This document shows positions 44,581 to 56,074 of a stretch of DNA of 64,000 bases, one piece after another. Each line of letters starts with the position of its first letter. The first letter of the stretch is position 1. The notes beneath the pieces are model-generated. The model saw nothing but the letters and a program-made list of their open reading frames with translations, did no database searches and was not told where the DNA came from. The DNA is from Boesenbergia rotunda (taxonomy: Eukaryota > Streptophyta > Magnoliopsida > Zingiberales > Zingiberaceae). The translations under genes were made by a program, and so were the position numbers. The stretch covers positions 62,001 to 126,000 of the forward strand of contig JAGFNQ010006419.1 in the NCBI GenBank assembly GCA_024364735.1, written 5' to 3'.

Positions 44581-46076
44581 TGACAAGTTATCATCGAGTA
44601 TAATCTTTTAGAATGGCAAGTGATGTATTTTATTAACTCTATATTCTAAATTTCAACTTTTTGTTATATTCTTGCTTGGAGACTATTTTGAAGTTTAAGC
44701 ATAAATTTGTCTCATTTGTCATGTATCTCTCACAAATTTGAGGTTGATTTTTGTAGGGACATTTCTAATCGGCTCAAATGGGTTTTTGGTCAAATCCCAA
44801 GCAATTGGATCATCCAACAAAAGGGAGGAGCTCACACCAACTTGATCTAATTCACAGGAAAGACTCAAACTTAAGTTCAACCCAAGTCAAACCATCCCTA
44901 AACAATCCCTAACTTTTCCTTCAACCCCAAAATAAACCCGGTTCAACACTATTCATATAAAAATCAAATTTTCGATGGATGAGGGCGGCTGCAGTTTTCT
45001 CTTCATCAGGAGTTTTCACTTTCGCAAACCCAGATCTCGCATTCTTCATCCATTCCAAGATTCCGGATCATCGAGGAAAATCTAAAGCATCGTCCAGGCT
45101 ACATTGGGCAGGTACAAACGAAGTTTCGAGGGTTTCGGAGCTGAGATTGCTTCTCCTCTGTATCGCTGTGGGAATTGCCAATTCTATCTGGCGGGTTGCT
45201 CAGACGGGATTGGATCACACTTCATCTACTTCCAACCATTAGAAGGGTTTTCTAGTGGATTTCTACTTCATCACGATCTCTTCAACAATCATCCACATCA
45301 ATTCAGGGAGAAATTCTGTATTTACAGCAAGAATTCTGTTCGACTCTGATTTAATCAGATTTACTCAGATTTAATGCCTTGATGAAATTTGGATCTTCTT
45401 AGCTGCTATTCGGAGTTAAGGGTTTCAATTCCTACTCTTGGGTGACGACGAGTAGTGAAGTTTGAAGTGGTTGGACAGTTCGAGATGTTTAGTCAGTTCA
45501 CTTTAATTCTGCAAATCAAACTTTAGATCAGAAATTCTTACTCAAGATTAGAATGAGTTGTTTCCATAAATTTTCAATTCCGTAGTTAAGCTAGTTACTG
45601 CATGATTGGTTCTGTTTTTATCACATGAATGCTTGCTTATTCATGATTGCGCTTCTGCCAATTTTATTGCTGAATTCTGATTTCGAGTAGCTTAATGGCT
45701 AGTTGAGTTTTATTGATTAGTTACTTAGTTTTTAAATCAGTAGATTCTCGGATTATTAAGCTGCATTAAGATTCCAAGTTGTCGAAGTAAGTTTATTTGC
45801 TACCGTTAGAACGAGTTAGAACAATTTAGTTTATTGCAGGTTTAAATTTCATTCCAGCACTTAAGGAAATGAGATAAAACATCAAATAATTATAAATAGC
45901 TATCAAAAAGAAATCCTCAAATCAATTCAATAAGCCTAAGCTTAATTTAATTGCTACTAGACCTTGTGAAAAATACGACTTGGGGCCCTTTACTACATAC
46001 CTATTTTGCTACAAGAGGGTTTCTAGAACTTGATCAAATTGGGGCGAATTTGTGACACTATACTAGAAAGGCCTCA
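44581..46076 (+). repeat. Athila-1 3' LTR (1496 bp)
   Basis: Full-length partner of 30609-32095; ends aggcctca before the TSD gccac. Confidence 0.95.
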
Positions 46077-46081
46077 GCCAC

Positions 46082-46138
46082 CAAGCAATCGAGATCCTCC
46101 CTAGTAAGGACAATGGGTTGTCCTTCTAGTCCTGCCAT
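46082..46138 (-). pseudogene. Tat-1 gag, first 19 codons
   Basis: The ATG at 46138 (minus) begins MAGLEGQPIVLTRED and runs into the Athila-1 TSD. The rest of gag is at 30608 and below, 15.5 kb away, which together with gccac on both sides shows the insertion site exactly. Confidence 0.75.
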
Positions 46139-46166
46139 CGGTGCTCGTTCAGGTACTTTGCCGGTT

Positions 46167-46186
46167 CCCCACAGACGATGCCAAAT
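46167..46186 (-). promoter_or_regulatory. Tat-1 primer binding site region
   Basis: On the minus strand, tggcatcgtctgtgggga follows the LTR end. Tat elements commonly have tggcgccgtctgtggg here. Confidence 0.75.
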
Positions 46187-46187
46187 T

Positions 46188-46891
46188 TGTTCCGGAAGGA
46201 GTCGACGACGATGGTCAGTCACCAAGGTTCTGCTCACGTAGAAGCTAACGCGGGGGGGGGGAGGAACACTGCGCCCTGCGAGATCAACACGAGCTTTAGG
46301 GGAACACACCTGAGGTTGTCCGGCGGAGCCCACTCCGACGCTCAAGTCAGTACCTCGATAGAGAAAGGTGTAAGACAGAAAAGAAAGTATGAGTCGTAGA
46401 GAATGCTTAACCCCTTTACCAAAAGGGTTGGGGTACCTTTTATACTGGCATCCGCTGCTTTGCCACGTCCCCACACTTTATGTCACGTCCTCCCTCTCTT
46501 TCGGCGGTTATTGGATAGCTTTTGAAACGGTCCACGCCGTCATTACGTTTCGACCCATTGCGACATTTAAGGGTTGTAATGATTTCGTGCCAGCGGGGAC
46601 GCTTATCCATGATCCGCAAGGGAGGGGGAGAACCATTATTTGATGCCGAAGGTAGCTCAGGTTCCGCTTTCCCGAGGTGGTCTCGGGGTCTTCTAGCCCG
46701 GGTGATCACGGGCGCTCCGCTTACCCGATATGGTCTTGGGCATCGACTTCCCGAGGTGATCCCGAGAGGGATTTTTTGATCTAATTGTTCAAGGTATGTA
46801 TCCCGAGGGGGGTCCTGGAGCTCTGAAAGGAGAGTCGCCCAGACTCGTCATGTCGTGCCACGCGGCTTCTTCATCCGATGTGCCCTCCACA
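46188..46891 (-). repeat. Tat-1 5' LTR (about 704 bp)
   Basis: On the minus strand it starts TGTGGAGGGC and ends ggaaca before the primer site. The TATA box gtataaaagg lies at about 46436-46446. Downstream is the ACTTGAGCGTCGGAGTG motif (plus 46331-46349) that also marks the Tat-2 and Tat-3 LTRs. The outer border is inferred from the TG dinucleotide. Confidence 0.7.
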
Positions 46892-47613
46892 AGTTATTCA
46901 ACCCAATCAGTCGGTATAAATTGGATCACCTCTATGTTGGTCCTACTCAATGCACACAAAGTGCACTAGTATAATTCTATGATTAAGATAAATCACACCT
47001 AATTATACTACAACCATCCTGATGACTTGTCCAACTCTATCTCGGTTGTGAGCCTCTACTTATACTCTACAAGGGACTAATAACATAATCTTCTATGTGT
47101 CACCACACACCATATTATCTACAATGTAAAGTATCAGACAGTTATGCATATACTAATATAAACATGCAACAGTGATGTTGTGATTCTCTTTCAAAATGTA
47201 GATGTTCATACAGAAAAAGCAAGACTTTTAGTATACATCCTAACAGACACAATCTCACAGCTCTCTCCTCTAGAAGCTTACCTCATTTACCTGCCAAACA
47301 TCGAGTCTCCCAGACCTGTCTAGACTTCAGCTTAGCATTAGATCGGCTTGCCAATGCTTCTACTTGCTCGATATCGGGTCCTCCAGACCTACCGATACTT
47401 CCTACCAGATGTCCACTCATTTGGACTTCCTACCTAGTTTTCATGACCTGTCAAGGCTTCTTGCCTAGTATCAGGTCCTCTAGACTTATTATGACTTTAC
47501 TGAGGTAATCTTCTTGCACATTAGATCAACGCATCAGATAATAGCAAGACTTAATTATAAACCTTTGCTAACATAAAAAACATAGGTTCAAATATATTGC
47601 ACCCTCACCAACA
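46892..47613 (-). repeat. Sire-2: Sirevirus-type LTR, left (U3) part
   Basis: On the minus strand it starts TGTTGGTGAGGGTGC at 47613 and shares wording in order with the Sire-3 LTR start (ttggtgcatggtgc, gaacctat, aacaaagg, ctggaggac, ggcaagt). It is cut at 46891 by the Tat-1 LTR; the rest of the element is not found. Confidence 0.6.
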
Positions 47614-48988
47614 CTATTATCAAAAGTTGGAGCTTTTTAACAATAAAATAGAACTATTAAATATCTTTAAAGTATGGTGCATAACCTTTAATAAGAAATA
47701 TAAGAAATGAGTTCTATGTTTTTTTTTCAAAATATGAGGCAATAAAATGAGCACGAATAAGTTTTAATTAAAAATAAAATAAAATATGGAAGAGTGTTTT
47801 TTCTTTCATAAAGGTACATTCAAACATCCTCTTTATTTTATTATTTTTCATTTTGTTGTTTCTGTTTCTCTCTCCAGGTTCGAGATATTTTTATATGAAT
47901 TTGAGATGATTTTTGTTGTCTTTGATATGGGTCTTCAAGAGATTTTTGCATGAATTTGAGGAGGTGCAGTGATAGTTGATGTTTCCATTCTAGTGTTTAT
48001 CCAGAAGAGAATTCCAAAACCAATATTTCTTAATTATTTCAATTTTTTATGTTCTTGTCAGTAAAATTATTTTATGGTGATATTAATTGACATAATTTAT
48101 TTGTAAAATTAGATTGATAATAACTATCTTGTAAAATTGATAGTGGTATTGGGAATGAGGGTGGCGGTAGTGATACCAATAGTGCAAAAAAAAAAGTGAT
48201 AATGTTGATAATGTTAACCAACATCTACTTGCAGTGAATTTCTTATTACTTTATTAAATTTTATAGTCTTATTTGATAATGGAGAATTAACATTAATTAG
48301 TTTTCATGCGATATCTTATTTTTTTGCTTAAGTGTGGTGATGATGGTTGAATGTGTTAGGATAATTGTTTAAGTTTCATTTTTTTTTTTGGTTTCATTTT
48401 TGTTTCATGATATTAATACACAATGTTAACAACACACTCTACACACCGTGAATAAACCTAACTGCAGCGCTCAACACACATGCCGTAAATAACCTTAAAA
48501 CAAACACCTATAAAGTACGTAGTGAATAATCTTAATTGCACCGCCCACTATAAATAATCTTAATACAAACACCTCATTAGTAGTACACTTTCTATACCAT
48601 GAATAATCTTAACTGAAATGCACACTGCCCGTCGTGTATAATATTAATACACAAATGGCATTAACAACATATTTTGAATGACGTGAATAATATTAAATAC
48701 AATATGCATCACACATTGTCGATATCTTCTGACTTTCAACAACTTGAAATTGTGCAATATGCATATTATCCGTAGTATGCATCGCATGCTATACAACTAC
48801 AACTCATTGAAACTTAATGTCATAGACTTTCAACAACATTCTGATTCTTGATAGCCTACCCATTCTAATTCTCATTCTGTTAAGTGTGTTGCAGCATGTG
48901 GATTTGTCATAGACTTTCAACGGCTTGCAATTTTACTCAACAATAGTACAATTTTACTCAACAATAGTACATTGCCAAAAGTTAAATT
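47614..48988. other. AT-rich sequence without recognised genes
   Basis: No ORF, LTR end or domain is recognised on either strand. At about 48411-48720 there is a weak tandem pattern: gtgaataatcttaa-type phrases alternate with acacac/gcac phrases every 60-80 bp in six or so decayed copies. Confidence 0.5.
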
Positions 48989-50050
48989 TGTTGTAGTATA
49001 ATCCCGGCCTAGTTCACGTATAGCTCGCCCGGTCAGTCTGGTGCCACATCAGGATTGGGTCGGGACCGGGAGTCCTCGGGGTCCAGGCGAGCCGAGCCGC
49101 CCGAGTGAGCAGTCGGTCGGATCAAGGTTATAAAAATCGCTAGGCAGTAGTCGGGCAGAGGACTACCGCCTAGCGCCTAGGCGGTGCTAGGCGGCATTAG
49201 GCGGCACCACGGTGGGGTGCCGCCTAGCGCCTAAGCGGCGCCTACGCAGGGCCTAGGCGCCGACTTTTACAACAATGGGTCGGATATAGCCTGACCCATT
49301 CCACTCGGAAACGTTGAGTGTCCAACCCCGACCGACATGAACACGACGTTAAGGGATACCGACTGTCGAGCCGGAGAATTCCCAAGCCTCTAACCACCCG
49401 TCCCTAGACTGAGTCGGATTAGTCAAATCCGAGCGCTCGCTGACTAGGAAGGCATACCGCCTCATTCTTGGAAGTAGTGGTCGCATGGCTAGATTTCACT
49501 CGGAGCCGCCGGTCAGCGCTCCCATTCGAGATTTGTCGCAACCCCCATGGACACCTACTCTCTGACACAACACTAACGAGAGTGGTACGGGAGTCGGCGT
49601 AGGTCTGACACTGTTCGTGCTCGAATCGCGAGTATCTCGCTGACACAGTGATCCTCCTGCCATACCCCCACACTCCGTACCACAGCAACTTATGCTTGTG
49701 TTAGACTGAGTGGCGCCTGGCGACGGTCATCAACGAGCTAATAGCGCCCCATACCCTGCCCCCGCATATGACACCTTACCCTGCTCCCGCATAAGATAAA
49801 AGGTGGCAAACGCGGGTAGAAATTGTTAGCTCCCTCAGCTATATAAGCCCTTCCGCATTCCACTTCGCAGGTACGCGCAATAGTGTTTTCTCTATATTGT
49901 TCCATTGTTTTGCTCTCTTCTCGCGGAAACTGACTTGACTATCGGAGGGTCTTGCTGGGGATTTTTCCCTGTGGATTGCTAACGGTCACTTCCTTGCAGG
50001 CATGTCAGAGCCAGCATCAGCAGTACTCGGGTCTACTTCACGCTTAGGAG
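48989..50050 (+). repeat. Tat-2: Tat-type LTR, plus strand, isolated
   Basis: The TATA box tatataag is at 49840-49847. Beyond it are ctgacttgactatcggag and a gcaggcatgtc stretch, the sense version of the motif in the Tat-1 and Tat-3 LTRs. The start is placed at tgttgtagtataatcccgg (48989); the 3' end is not clear. No primer site or gag follows, so it is a solo or broken LTR. It carries the foldback element at 49123-49278. The 90-codon minus ORF at 49419-49688 has no recognisable content and is not called. Confidence 0.6.
49123..49278. mobile_element. Small GC-rich foldback (MITE-like) element
   Basis: About 156 bp, nearly all variants of CGCCTAGGCG. The ends form inverted repeats (taaaaatcg at 49131; cgactttta at 49261) and the inner part is full of mutually pairing GCGCCTA/TAGGCGC units. 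A 7-bp direct repeat, gtcggat, lies on both sides (49116-49122 and 49279-49285), fitting a DNA-transposon-type target duplication. It encodes nothing. Confidence 0.6.
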
Positions 50051-50549
50051 TCCACCTCACTTAGCGACAGATTCATAATTTTATCAAATACACTCAACTT
50101 CAAAGGGTTGTTAGGGGTCGTCCATGTAATTCTTCTTTCACCACCTATTGTGAACAATTTGCCCTGCAATAAAGATCCTCAACAAAAGATTGATTCGTAG
50201 TCTTAGATAAATCAAATACAATTTTACTTTTACCATCCACCAAATAGAGTCATCAGTTATGTCTCCGACGGTAACCAAGAAAGGCTTTTCTGGATCCTTA
50301 TGGAAATTCATTTTGAATTAAAGAACTACACTCATCTGTCGTCACAAATTCAAATTCCTCAAGTTTCTCTTCATGTGGTGTCTGAGTGGCTTCATCTTCT
50401 TCGTTTCTTGTGTCGTATTTATATTCCTTGCTCACCTTAGGCTCCTCTAAAGCTTCACTAATCCTCATAATAATAGCACCACAATATTCAAAAGGATTGG
50501 TCTCAGTTTGATATGAAAATTGTCTGAAGTCCTCGAAAAGGAACTAAGA
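50051..50549. other. Unassigned sequence between Tat-2 and the Athila-like gag remnant
   Basis: No intact ORF. On the minus strand it may be the decayed continuation of the Athila-like gag and protease at 50550-51010, but no motif is clear enough to say so. Confidence 0.35.
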
Positions 50550-51010
50550 ACCTGCTCAATTTGAGTTTCCAACATTTCAAGATAGTTAAGTTATCTAGCA
50601 TACCTTCTATTTGTTTGACCGCGTCTATAATTCCATCATTTGTTGCATCAACTCCTCGTATTGTTTAGTTTGAGATGTTAAGAAATTTTCTAGAAGAGTT
50701 CCCAAATTGGATTTTGGTGCATGATGAAATTCTGATGGCAGTTCATAATTGTCTTCCCCAACTTGATCTTGATTGTTCTTGTAAAAAAATTTTTGATGGT
50801 TCACCCAACCGGAGTTAATGGGTGCACGAATGGGGATCATCTTGTGGCCACTAGTTGTAGTTGAAATGGTCATTCACTTGTTCCACTTGTGAAGGCGTAA
50901 ATATTATTGGACACTCAATAGAGTTGTTTCACCACATGTTAGCAAAGTTCTTAGCATTAAATTAATCAAACTTTTGAGTCAGAGCATCCATCTTCACATA
51001 TAAGCAATTT
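50550..51010 (-). pseudogene. Athila-2: decayed Athila-like gag, C-terminal part
   Basis: The minus frame reads EQVN, then NSGWVNHQKFFYKNN (about 50760-50820), resembling the NPGWxNHPNFSW motif found after the gag domain in Athila-type elements, then a helical stretch with QTKQYEELMQQMMEL. Stops and frameshifts occur on both sides. It is older than Athila-1 and of a different family. Confidence 0.6.
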
Positions 51011-51235
51011 GTTCAAAGATTTTTTTTAAAAAAAAAGTAGAATCAAAAGAAAAGGAAATAAAATAAAAATTTAGATTAGTCAAATTGTAAATAAAACTAA
51101 TCTCAACAAAAACACAGTCGTCAACAATGACGTCAAAAATATGATATGCAAATACCGAAAGCGCACAGCCGTCATCAAATAATAAAATTATTGTCCTTTG
51201 GAACTATGTTGTTGAGTGCTAGTCTACGAGCATAG

Positions 51236-52548
51236 TATTGGTGCATGGTGCACCATAATCGAACCTATATTTTAATGTTAACAAAGGTTTAAGTTAAGTT
51301 GTGTTGTTGTCTAATTAATCTAACAAGTGTGCAGGAAAGACTACATTGAGAAGCCTTAGTTGCAGCTAAGCAAAGTCTCAACATATCGTGGAACCAAGCA
51401 GGAAATCTAGATGGGTCAAGAGGACTTGACATTTGGCAAGTGGACTCGGAAGGTCTGGAGGACCTGATATCAAGAGGAATCCCTGGCAAGTTGATCTGAT
51501 GCAGAGTAAGTAAAGTCCAAACAGATCTGAAGGACCCGATGTTTGGCAGGTGACTAAAGGTAAGTTCCTAGAGAGAGTGCAGTGAGGTCGTGTCCTGAAG
51601 GGACAAGCCTTAGGCGTTGATCAAACTAAAAAATCACAGAGATTTTAAAGTTGAGATTAAGACAGGTTCTACCGTCTTTTCATGCGTATTATATATCTCC
51701 ACTAACTCCATTTTGTAGAGTTATTTCTATACTATTTGCATGTGCTAATTATTTTGTGCAGATCAGTCAAATTGAATTGACCAATGGTTCAGTCAATTGA
51801 TAAAATGGATCAATCGACTGATACAGCCAAAGCTGCACTGCTGCGAAGAATCACATACGGATCAGTCGACAGATCATCAGGATCTATCGACAGATCTATA
51901 TTTGATAAGCATGAAGCTGAGAAAGGAATTATGGTTCTGTTGATTGATCATCAGGATTAGTCAATAGATAAATTAAAGTAGTGTCAACCAACCAGTATAA
52001 ATAAGGCAGGAGCGGATGTTCAATCGATGCATCAGAGGATCAGTCAACTAAACAGATCAGTCGACTGAATAGTTTATCCATCAACTGAACAAGGTTTATA
52101 AAAGGGCACCTCGAGATTAGAGCACATAACAACTTCTTTTACTCTAAAATTCTATTCGGTACACTCCGATCATGTAAAATTCGGTGCTACTACAACAAGA
52201 AGCTCTCCAACAACCTACACGATAATCTTCATCCTTGTGTTGTTGTAAGCATTTACTTTCTATATCTATATTCATTCTATAGGGGATGATAGGTTGTTAC
52301 TATCTCCCTGCTATTGTATGCATTTGCTTTCTTTGAAAGATTTTAGTGGATTGCCCAACGAAATAATCAAGAATCGTAGGTCTTGGAGTAGAAGTCGACA
52401 AAGACTTCAAAGCAAGTAAAAGCAATGTGTCTCTTAACTTGTTTTTTTGTATTCCATTGATATCACTTTGATATATTTTTGAATAGAAAGGAAAGTTTTA
52501 AAACGAGCGAGATTCCCTCCCCCCCTTCTCATTTCTAAGGATCCTACA
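51236..52548 (+). repeat. Sire-3: Sirevirus-type solo LTR
   Basis: It starts tattggtgcatggtgc (expected TGTTGGTGCA, one change) and ends with the CCCTCCCCCCC-TTCT run and ggatcctaca typical of these LTRs. The TATA box tttataaaag is at 52095-52104. Upstream of it are several cagtcgactg / cagtcgacag / cagtcaattg palindrome variants (51776-52090). Small hairpins occur near the start (GTCAAG-AGGA-CTTGAC at 51415). Nothing internal to an element follows. The flanks (catag/caatg) match poorly, so the TSD has decayed or the ends are off by a base or two. Confidence 0.7.
52095..52104 (+). promoter_or_regulatory. Sire-3 LTR TATA box
   Basis: tttataaaag followed by ggcacctcgag; the last CAGTCGACTG palindrome is about 40 bp upstream. 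Confidence 0.65.
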
Positions 52549-53059
52549 CAATGTAGGTTATCTAGATGAATCAGAATGAGAGAATTTTTGCAGAAGCAAA
52601 GCAAACTAAGAAAAAGAACTTAACAAAAAAAGATGGGGAAAACCAAATCTCGAGACAATCCATCGGTTTTAGTTTTACCATGATGAACATTGATAAATTA
52701 ATTATGATTCTATTTCTTCTATCTCAATGTTAGATTATATTTGACGCTAAGGTGATTGATTAAGGTGTCTATCCTAAAGCAATTCCAACATTAAATTATG
52801 ACAAACTCTTTATGCTCTATGACATACAATGTAAGCTTCGAGAGATTTCGAATTCTCAAGTCAATTCTATATGTCGGAGATTAGAGTTCACTGTTAGGTC
52901 TATCCCCTATTATCAATGAATCTAACATATTATTATATGCTTTGATTATAAGCTAGAGGTTCATCCCTTGGTCTATCATGAAGAGGTTAATAACCTATCT
53001 TAAATTTCGCAACATAAGTGAATAGTTTAAGCAAACTAAAAACAATCAAGAATCGAACA
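52549..53059 (-). other. AT-rich LTR or leader remnant, possibly of Athila-2
   Basis: No ORF. Read minus it has the look of a Gypsy LTR or leader (T-rich, gataggttattaacct-type phrases). Its position fits an old Athila-like element whose gag remnant is at 50550-51010, with Sire-3 inserted between. This is an inference from context. Confidence 0.35.
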
Positions 53060-53799
53060 TGATCCTGTCGCAAAGTGAGTAGGACGCCCTTACAGCTGAG
53101 TGGGTCTCCAGGAAGGGCGAGGTCGCTGAGGTGGCGTGACGAGCTGGGTCGCTTCCAACCTGCGAGGCAAAGACCGTGAGAACCCACCGGGAAAAGTCCC
53201 CGGCCAGGCACTCCGACGGTCAAGTCAGTACAAGACGGTGGCGATGGAAGGCAATAGAACAGTATGAAAATTGCACTATCGCGCGTACCTGGGGAAATGC
53301 GGAGTGAGAGGTATATGTAGCCGGGGAAGCTGACAGGTTCTGCCCCCACCTGCCACTTGCCATCGCATAGAGAGGACAGGGCAATGCATGCCCAGGGATA
53401 GCAGGGTAAAGTGGCACATGCTGTATTAAGGAAAGGGCACTGTCAGCTTAAGGGTTGGCGTCGTTGGACGCCGCTCGACCTGTCACCAAAGCATGTGGTC
53501 AGGGTACGGGGGACAAGGTGTAGCAGGCGGATCAATATCTCGGCGAGATATCCGCCACTGGGGACCAGGATAACCAAGGTCCTGTGCCGACCCTGTACAA
53601 CTGCTGGTAGTCCAGTGTCAGGGAGTGGTTGTGCTGACTGGAGCATGGAATGACGAGGCCGACTGAGGGCTCATGAGGGTGCCGACTGGGGCACTGAGTA
53701 ACGAGGCCGACTGAGGGCCTATGAGGGTGCCGACTGGGGAACTGAGTAATGAGGTTGGCTGAGGGCCTATGCGGGTGCCGACTGGTGCACGGAATAACA
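53060..53799 (-). repeat. Tat-3 3' LTR (about 740 bp, minus strand)
   Basis: On the minus strand it starts TGTTATTCCG right after a GCCGGGGGAGA polypurine tract and ends ...ggatca. It shares with the Tat-1 LTR the plus-strand phrase cactccgacg-gtcaagtcagtac at 53208. A TATA-like tacatatacc lies at about 53311-53320. The outer end (53060) is inferred from the TG. Confidence 0.75.
53652..53799. repeat. Three tandem units of about 49 bp in the Tat-3 LTR
   Basis: The phrase gaggccgactgagggc, then gggtgccgactgg, then actgagtaa repeats three times to the LTR edge, with substitutions in the third unit. Confidence 0.85.
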
Positions 53800-53812
53800 T
53801 CTCCCCCGGCTC
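53800..53812 (-). promoter_or_regulatory. Tat-3 polypurine tract
   Basis: On the minus strand GCCGGGGGAGA abuts the LTR start, fixing the element orientation as minus. Confidence 0.75.
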
Positions 53813-54352
53813 AGGTTTGTCCTCGGAGCATGAGCCGCTACGCTTCCATGGGGAGCTGAGCCTGGATATGCTTTAGACCATTCGACTCAGGAGCAGGCCA
53901 CTACAGAACTATGTGGGCCTTGACACGGAAGCTCCAGGGGCCTGAGCCCGCGGGCCTCTTATTTAGCGGGATCGTCCAATTCACTGGTCACCTTCCTTCT
54001 GACTGAGCGCCAGGCTACCGGGCCAGGTCACCCGCAAGTTGGCCCGGGATCATAAGCATCTCCCTAAAGTCTAGTCGAAGGAGGCACGCAGTCCGACTGA
54101 CTGGACCGCAAATCTGGTCCGAGCCTGGCGCGCCCCTCGGAAGGGCAGGCCGTCCTCTATTATGAATACTATAACAAACCCATATCCCGTCGCCTCGCAT
54201 ATCGCCCGAGTCTGGTCAAGCGGCCTCGGCTAGGTCGCACGCTTCTCCCAGTCGCCTATCGGACGACTGGCGTTCCTCGTCTATTTCCATAAAGCGCAGC
54301 CACTCGCCTGCTCGTTCTTCTGCATTCGAAACTGCCCGTCATCCCCACCGCT
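53813..54352 (+). other. Spacer between Tat-3 LTR and its antisense gene; likely holds the gene's promoter
   Basis: GC-rich, no ORF of note. A weak TATA-like tccataaagc lies near 54286, about 65 bp before the first ATG of the gene, followed by pyrimidine-rich sequence. The promoter is inferred only. Confidence 0.4.
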
Positions 54353-55141
54353 TTGAGTGCCGCTAGGGTTGCGACAACTGCCTCGTTTCGGCCTTTCTTC
54401 AGTGACTTCTTTTCACCGGATAGCCCCTCGCCTTCTCCTTCTCCGATGGCCTCCTCTTCTTCATCTCCATCCCCGTCTCAGCCTTGGTATTCCACCATGA
54501 TCACCACCCTCACTACCCCTGACCTGCTCCAAATACAATCGGACTTCCTAATCCCTGCCGACCACCACCTGCTCTTGCCTAAGTCACACGAGCGCCCGAA
54601 TTCTGCCCCCTTGGGCTACATTGCCTTGTCTCGGGATCATCTTCAAGCTGACCTCCGTTTCCTCGTCCATCCCTTCATCACCACCGTCTGCGACCACTTC
54701 CAGATTCCTCTATCACAACTAGCCCCTAACGTCATACGCCTGATATGTGGTTCAGCCATTGTTTTCTCGCTTCTTGGGATTCCCTTGATACCAGAGAACT
54801 TCCTTATCTCTTTTACCCTAAGCAGCAAGAGGTAGGCGATTTTTTCTTCCAGGCCAGGGCCAAAGCCTCCTTCCTTCGGAATCTGCCCACTTCGAACAAA
54901 GGTTGGAAAGAGCGGTACTTCTTTGTCGGGCCCATCCCCGCCCCAGGATGGCCCACTACTTGGGTCGAGGGACTTCCCGTTTCCGAGACTCTTCCTCGAC
55001 ACTATCGTACTTCCGCCGACTACTTGAGTGTCACCGCCGAGCTGGAGAACAGGCACTTCCACGGCGGACTTCTGCTGAAGGAGGGGATTCTTTCTACTTT
55101 CGATCTGAGCCCGAGCCCCGCCCCTCCTCTGTCCGACGCTG

Positions 55142-55206
55142 GTAAGTCCCCCGGTGTCTGTCAGGTATATCTCTTTGTCATGCATGAATTTATTTGGCCT
55201 TCGCAG
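55142..55206 (+). other. Intron 1 of the accessory gene
   Basis: GTAAGT donor and a T-rich tract ending TTCGCAG. Removing these 65 bp joins frame 1 to frame 3 without a break (the codon is split after its first base), and the unspliced frame has no continuation in exon 2. This is strong internal evidence for splicing. Confidence 0.7.
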
Positions 55207-56021
55207 TCTCCCTGCTGCTGTCCACGGCCCTGAAGGGAGGTTTCAGGCTAACCCGGGTTGAGCTACAGACTCGGATCACCTCTATGCTGGCTGCTAGAGA
55301 AGGTGCTGTAGCGGAGATTGTCCCGACCAACCCGACCCCGACTGTACAGGGGTCGGGCCCCACCGCCTCCGAGACCGCTCCGTCCACGACTGTCCTATCG
55401 CGCCTTCCTCCCAAACGCCGACGAGCGTCCTCCCCGATAGGGAGTTCCTCCCTTCCTTCCTCCAGCAAGCATCTGGAGAAGAAGAAGAAAAAAAAGAGAG
55501 CAACCCCCGAGCCAGAAGCCCATTCTGCTTCTTTGGAGAAGAAGAAAAAGAAGAAGGAGAGAGCAGCTCCCGAGCCAGAAGCTCACTCTGTCTCTTTAGC
55601 CATTGTTCCGTATGTGGCCCCCGCTGTTGACTCTCCGGCCGCCCTTCCTGTTGAAGACTCCCCCGTGGGCCTGCCAGCAATTGCCTCTGCCGTTGCCCTT
55701 AACCCTGATGCTGCGGCCGACCTCTCCGTCACCACATCGCCCACCAACCCTTCTGCCACTTCCAACACCTCCGACACCTTGATGTCTGCTCGATCAGGAG
55801 CCCCTACTGCCGAGGGTCCACACGAGGACCTGATGATGCACCTCTTGGTGCCCTCTCGGGCAGACCATCGCCTAAAGATACCCCCAGGCGAGCTGCCCGA
55901 TCACCACCAGGATTTGCGCCTCTATGGGTCGGTAGCCGATCGCTATGCCCAAGGGTTCGAGGAGTCCTACTTTCGGGGCTCTCGCAACAAAGCCGACGCC
56001 TTTTTCCTTAAGGCCACTCAG

Positions 56022-56074
56022 GTATGTATAGACGACTTAGGCCTTTCACTACACTCTTCAATTCTAACTCCCAG
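56022..56074 (+). other. Intron 2 of the accessory gene
   Basis: GTATGT donor, T/C-rich middle, CTCCCAG acceptor; 53 bp, short for a plant intron. The donor is in phase after a Gln codon. The downstream coiled-coil frame is offset by two bases from this acceptor, so either a later acceptor is used or exon 3 carries a frameshift. Confidence 0.45.

Larger units (their letters stand above)
30609..46076 (+). mobile_element. Athila-1: Ty3/Gypsy Athila element, both LTRs present, inserted in Tat-1 gag
   Basis: It starts tgacaagtta and ends aggcctca, flanked by the TSD gccac (30604-30608 and 46077-46081). The order is 5' LTR, Asp-type primer site, gag, protease, RT-RNase H, integrase (split by SoloA2), a 3-kb gene-free stretch, polypurine tract, 3' LTR. 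Length without SoloA2 and its duplicated 5 bp is 12,138 bp, normal for Athila. The LTRs differ by scattered substitutions, a few percent by eye. It is dead through many stops, at least two frameshifts and a lost integrase catalytic residue. Confidence 0.95.
28431..46891 (-). mobile_element. Tat-1: truncated Ty3/Gypsy Tat-lineage element, minus strand, split by Athila-1
   Basis: Reading minus from the right: 5' LTR (46891-46188), primer site, gag start at 46138, then Athila-1 inserted in gag (TSD gccac), gag continuing from 30608, and protease to about 28840. RT, RNase H, integrase and the 3' LTR are missing. The C/G-rich gag and the protease motif FVDTGSSLNILY are Tat/Retand-like. Confidence 0.82.

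Noticed and set aside
49419..49688. 90-codon minus ORF in the Tat-2 LTR
   Set aside because: It lies in GC-rich LTR sequence, with no motif or promoter.
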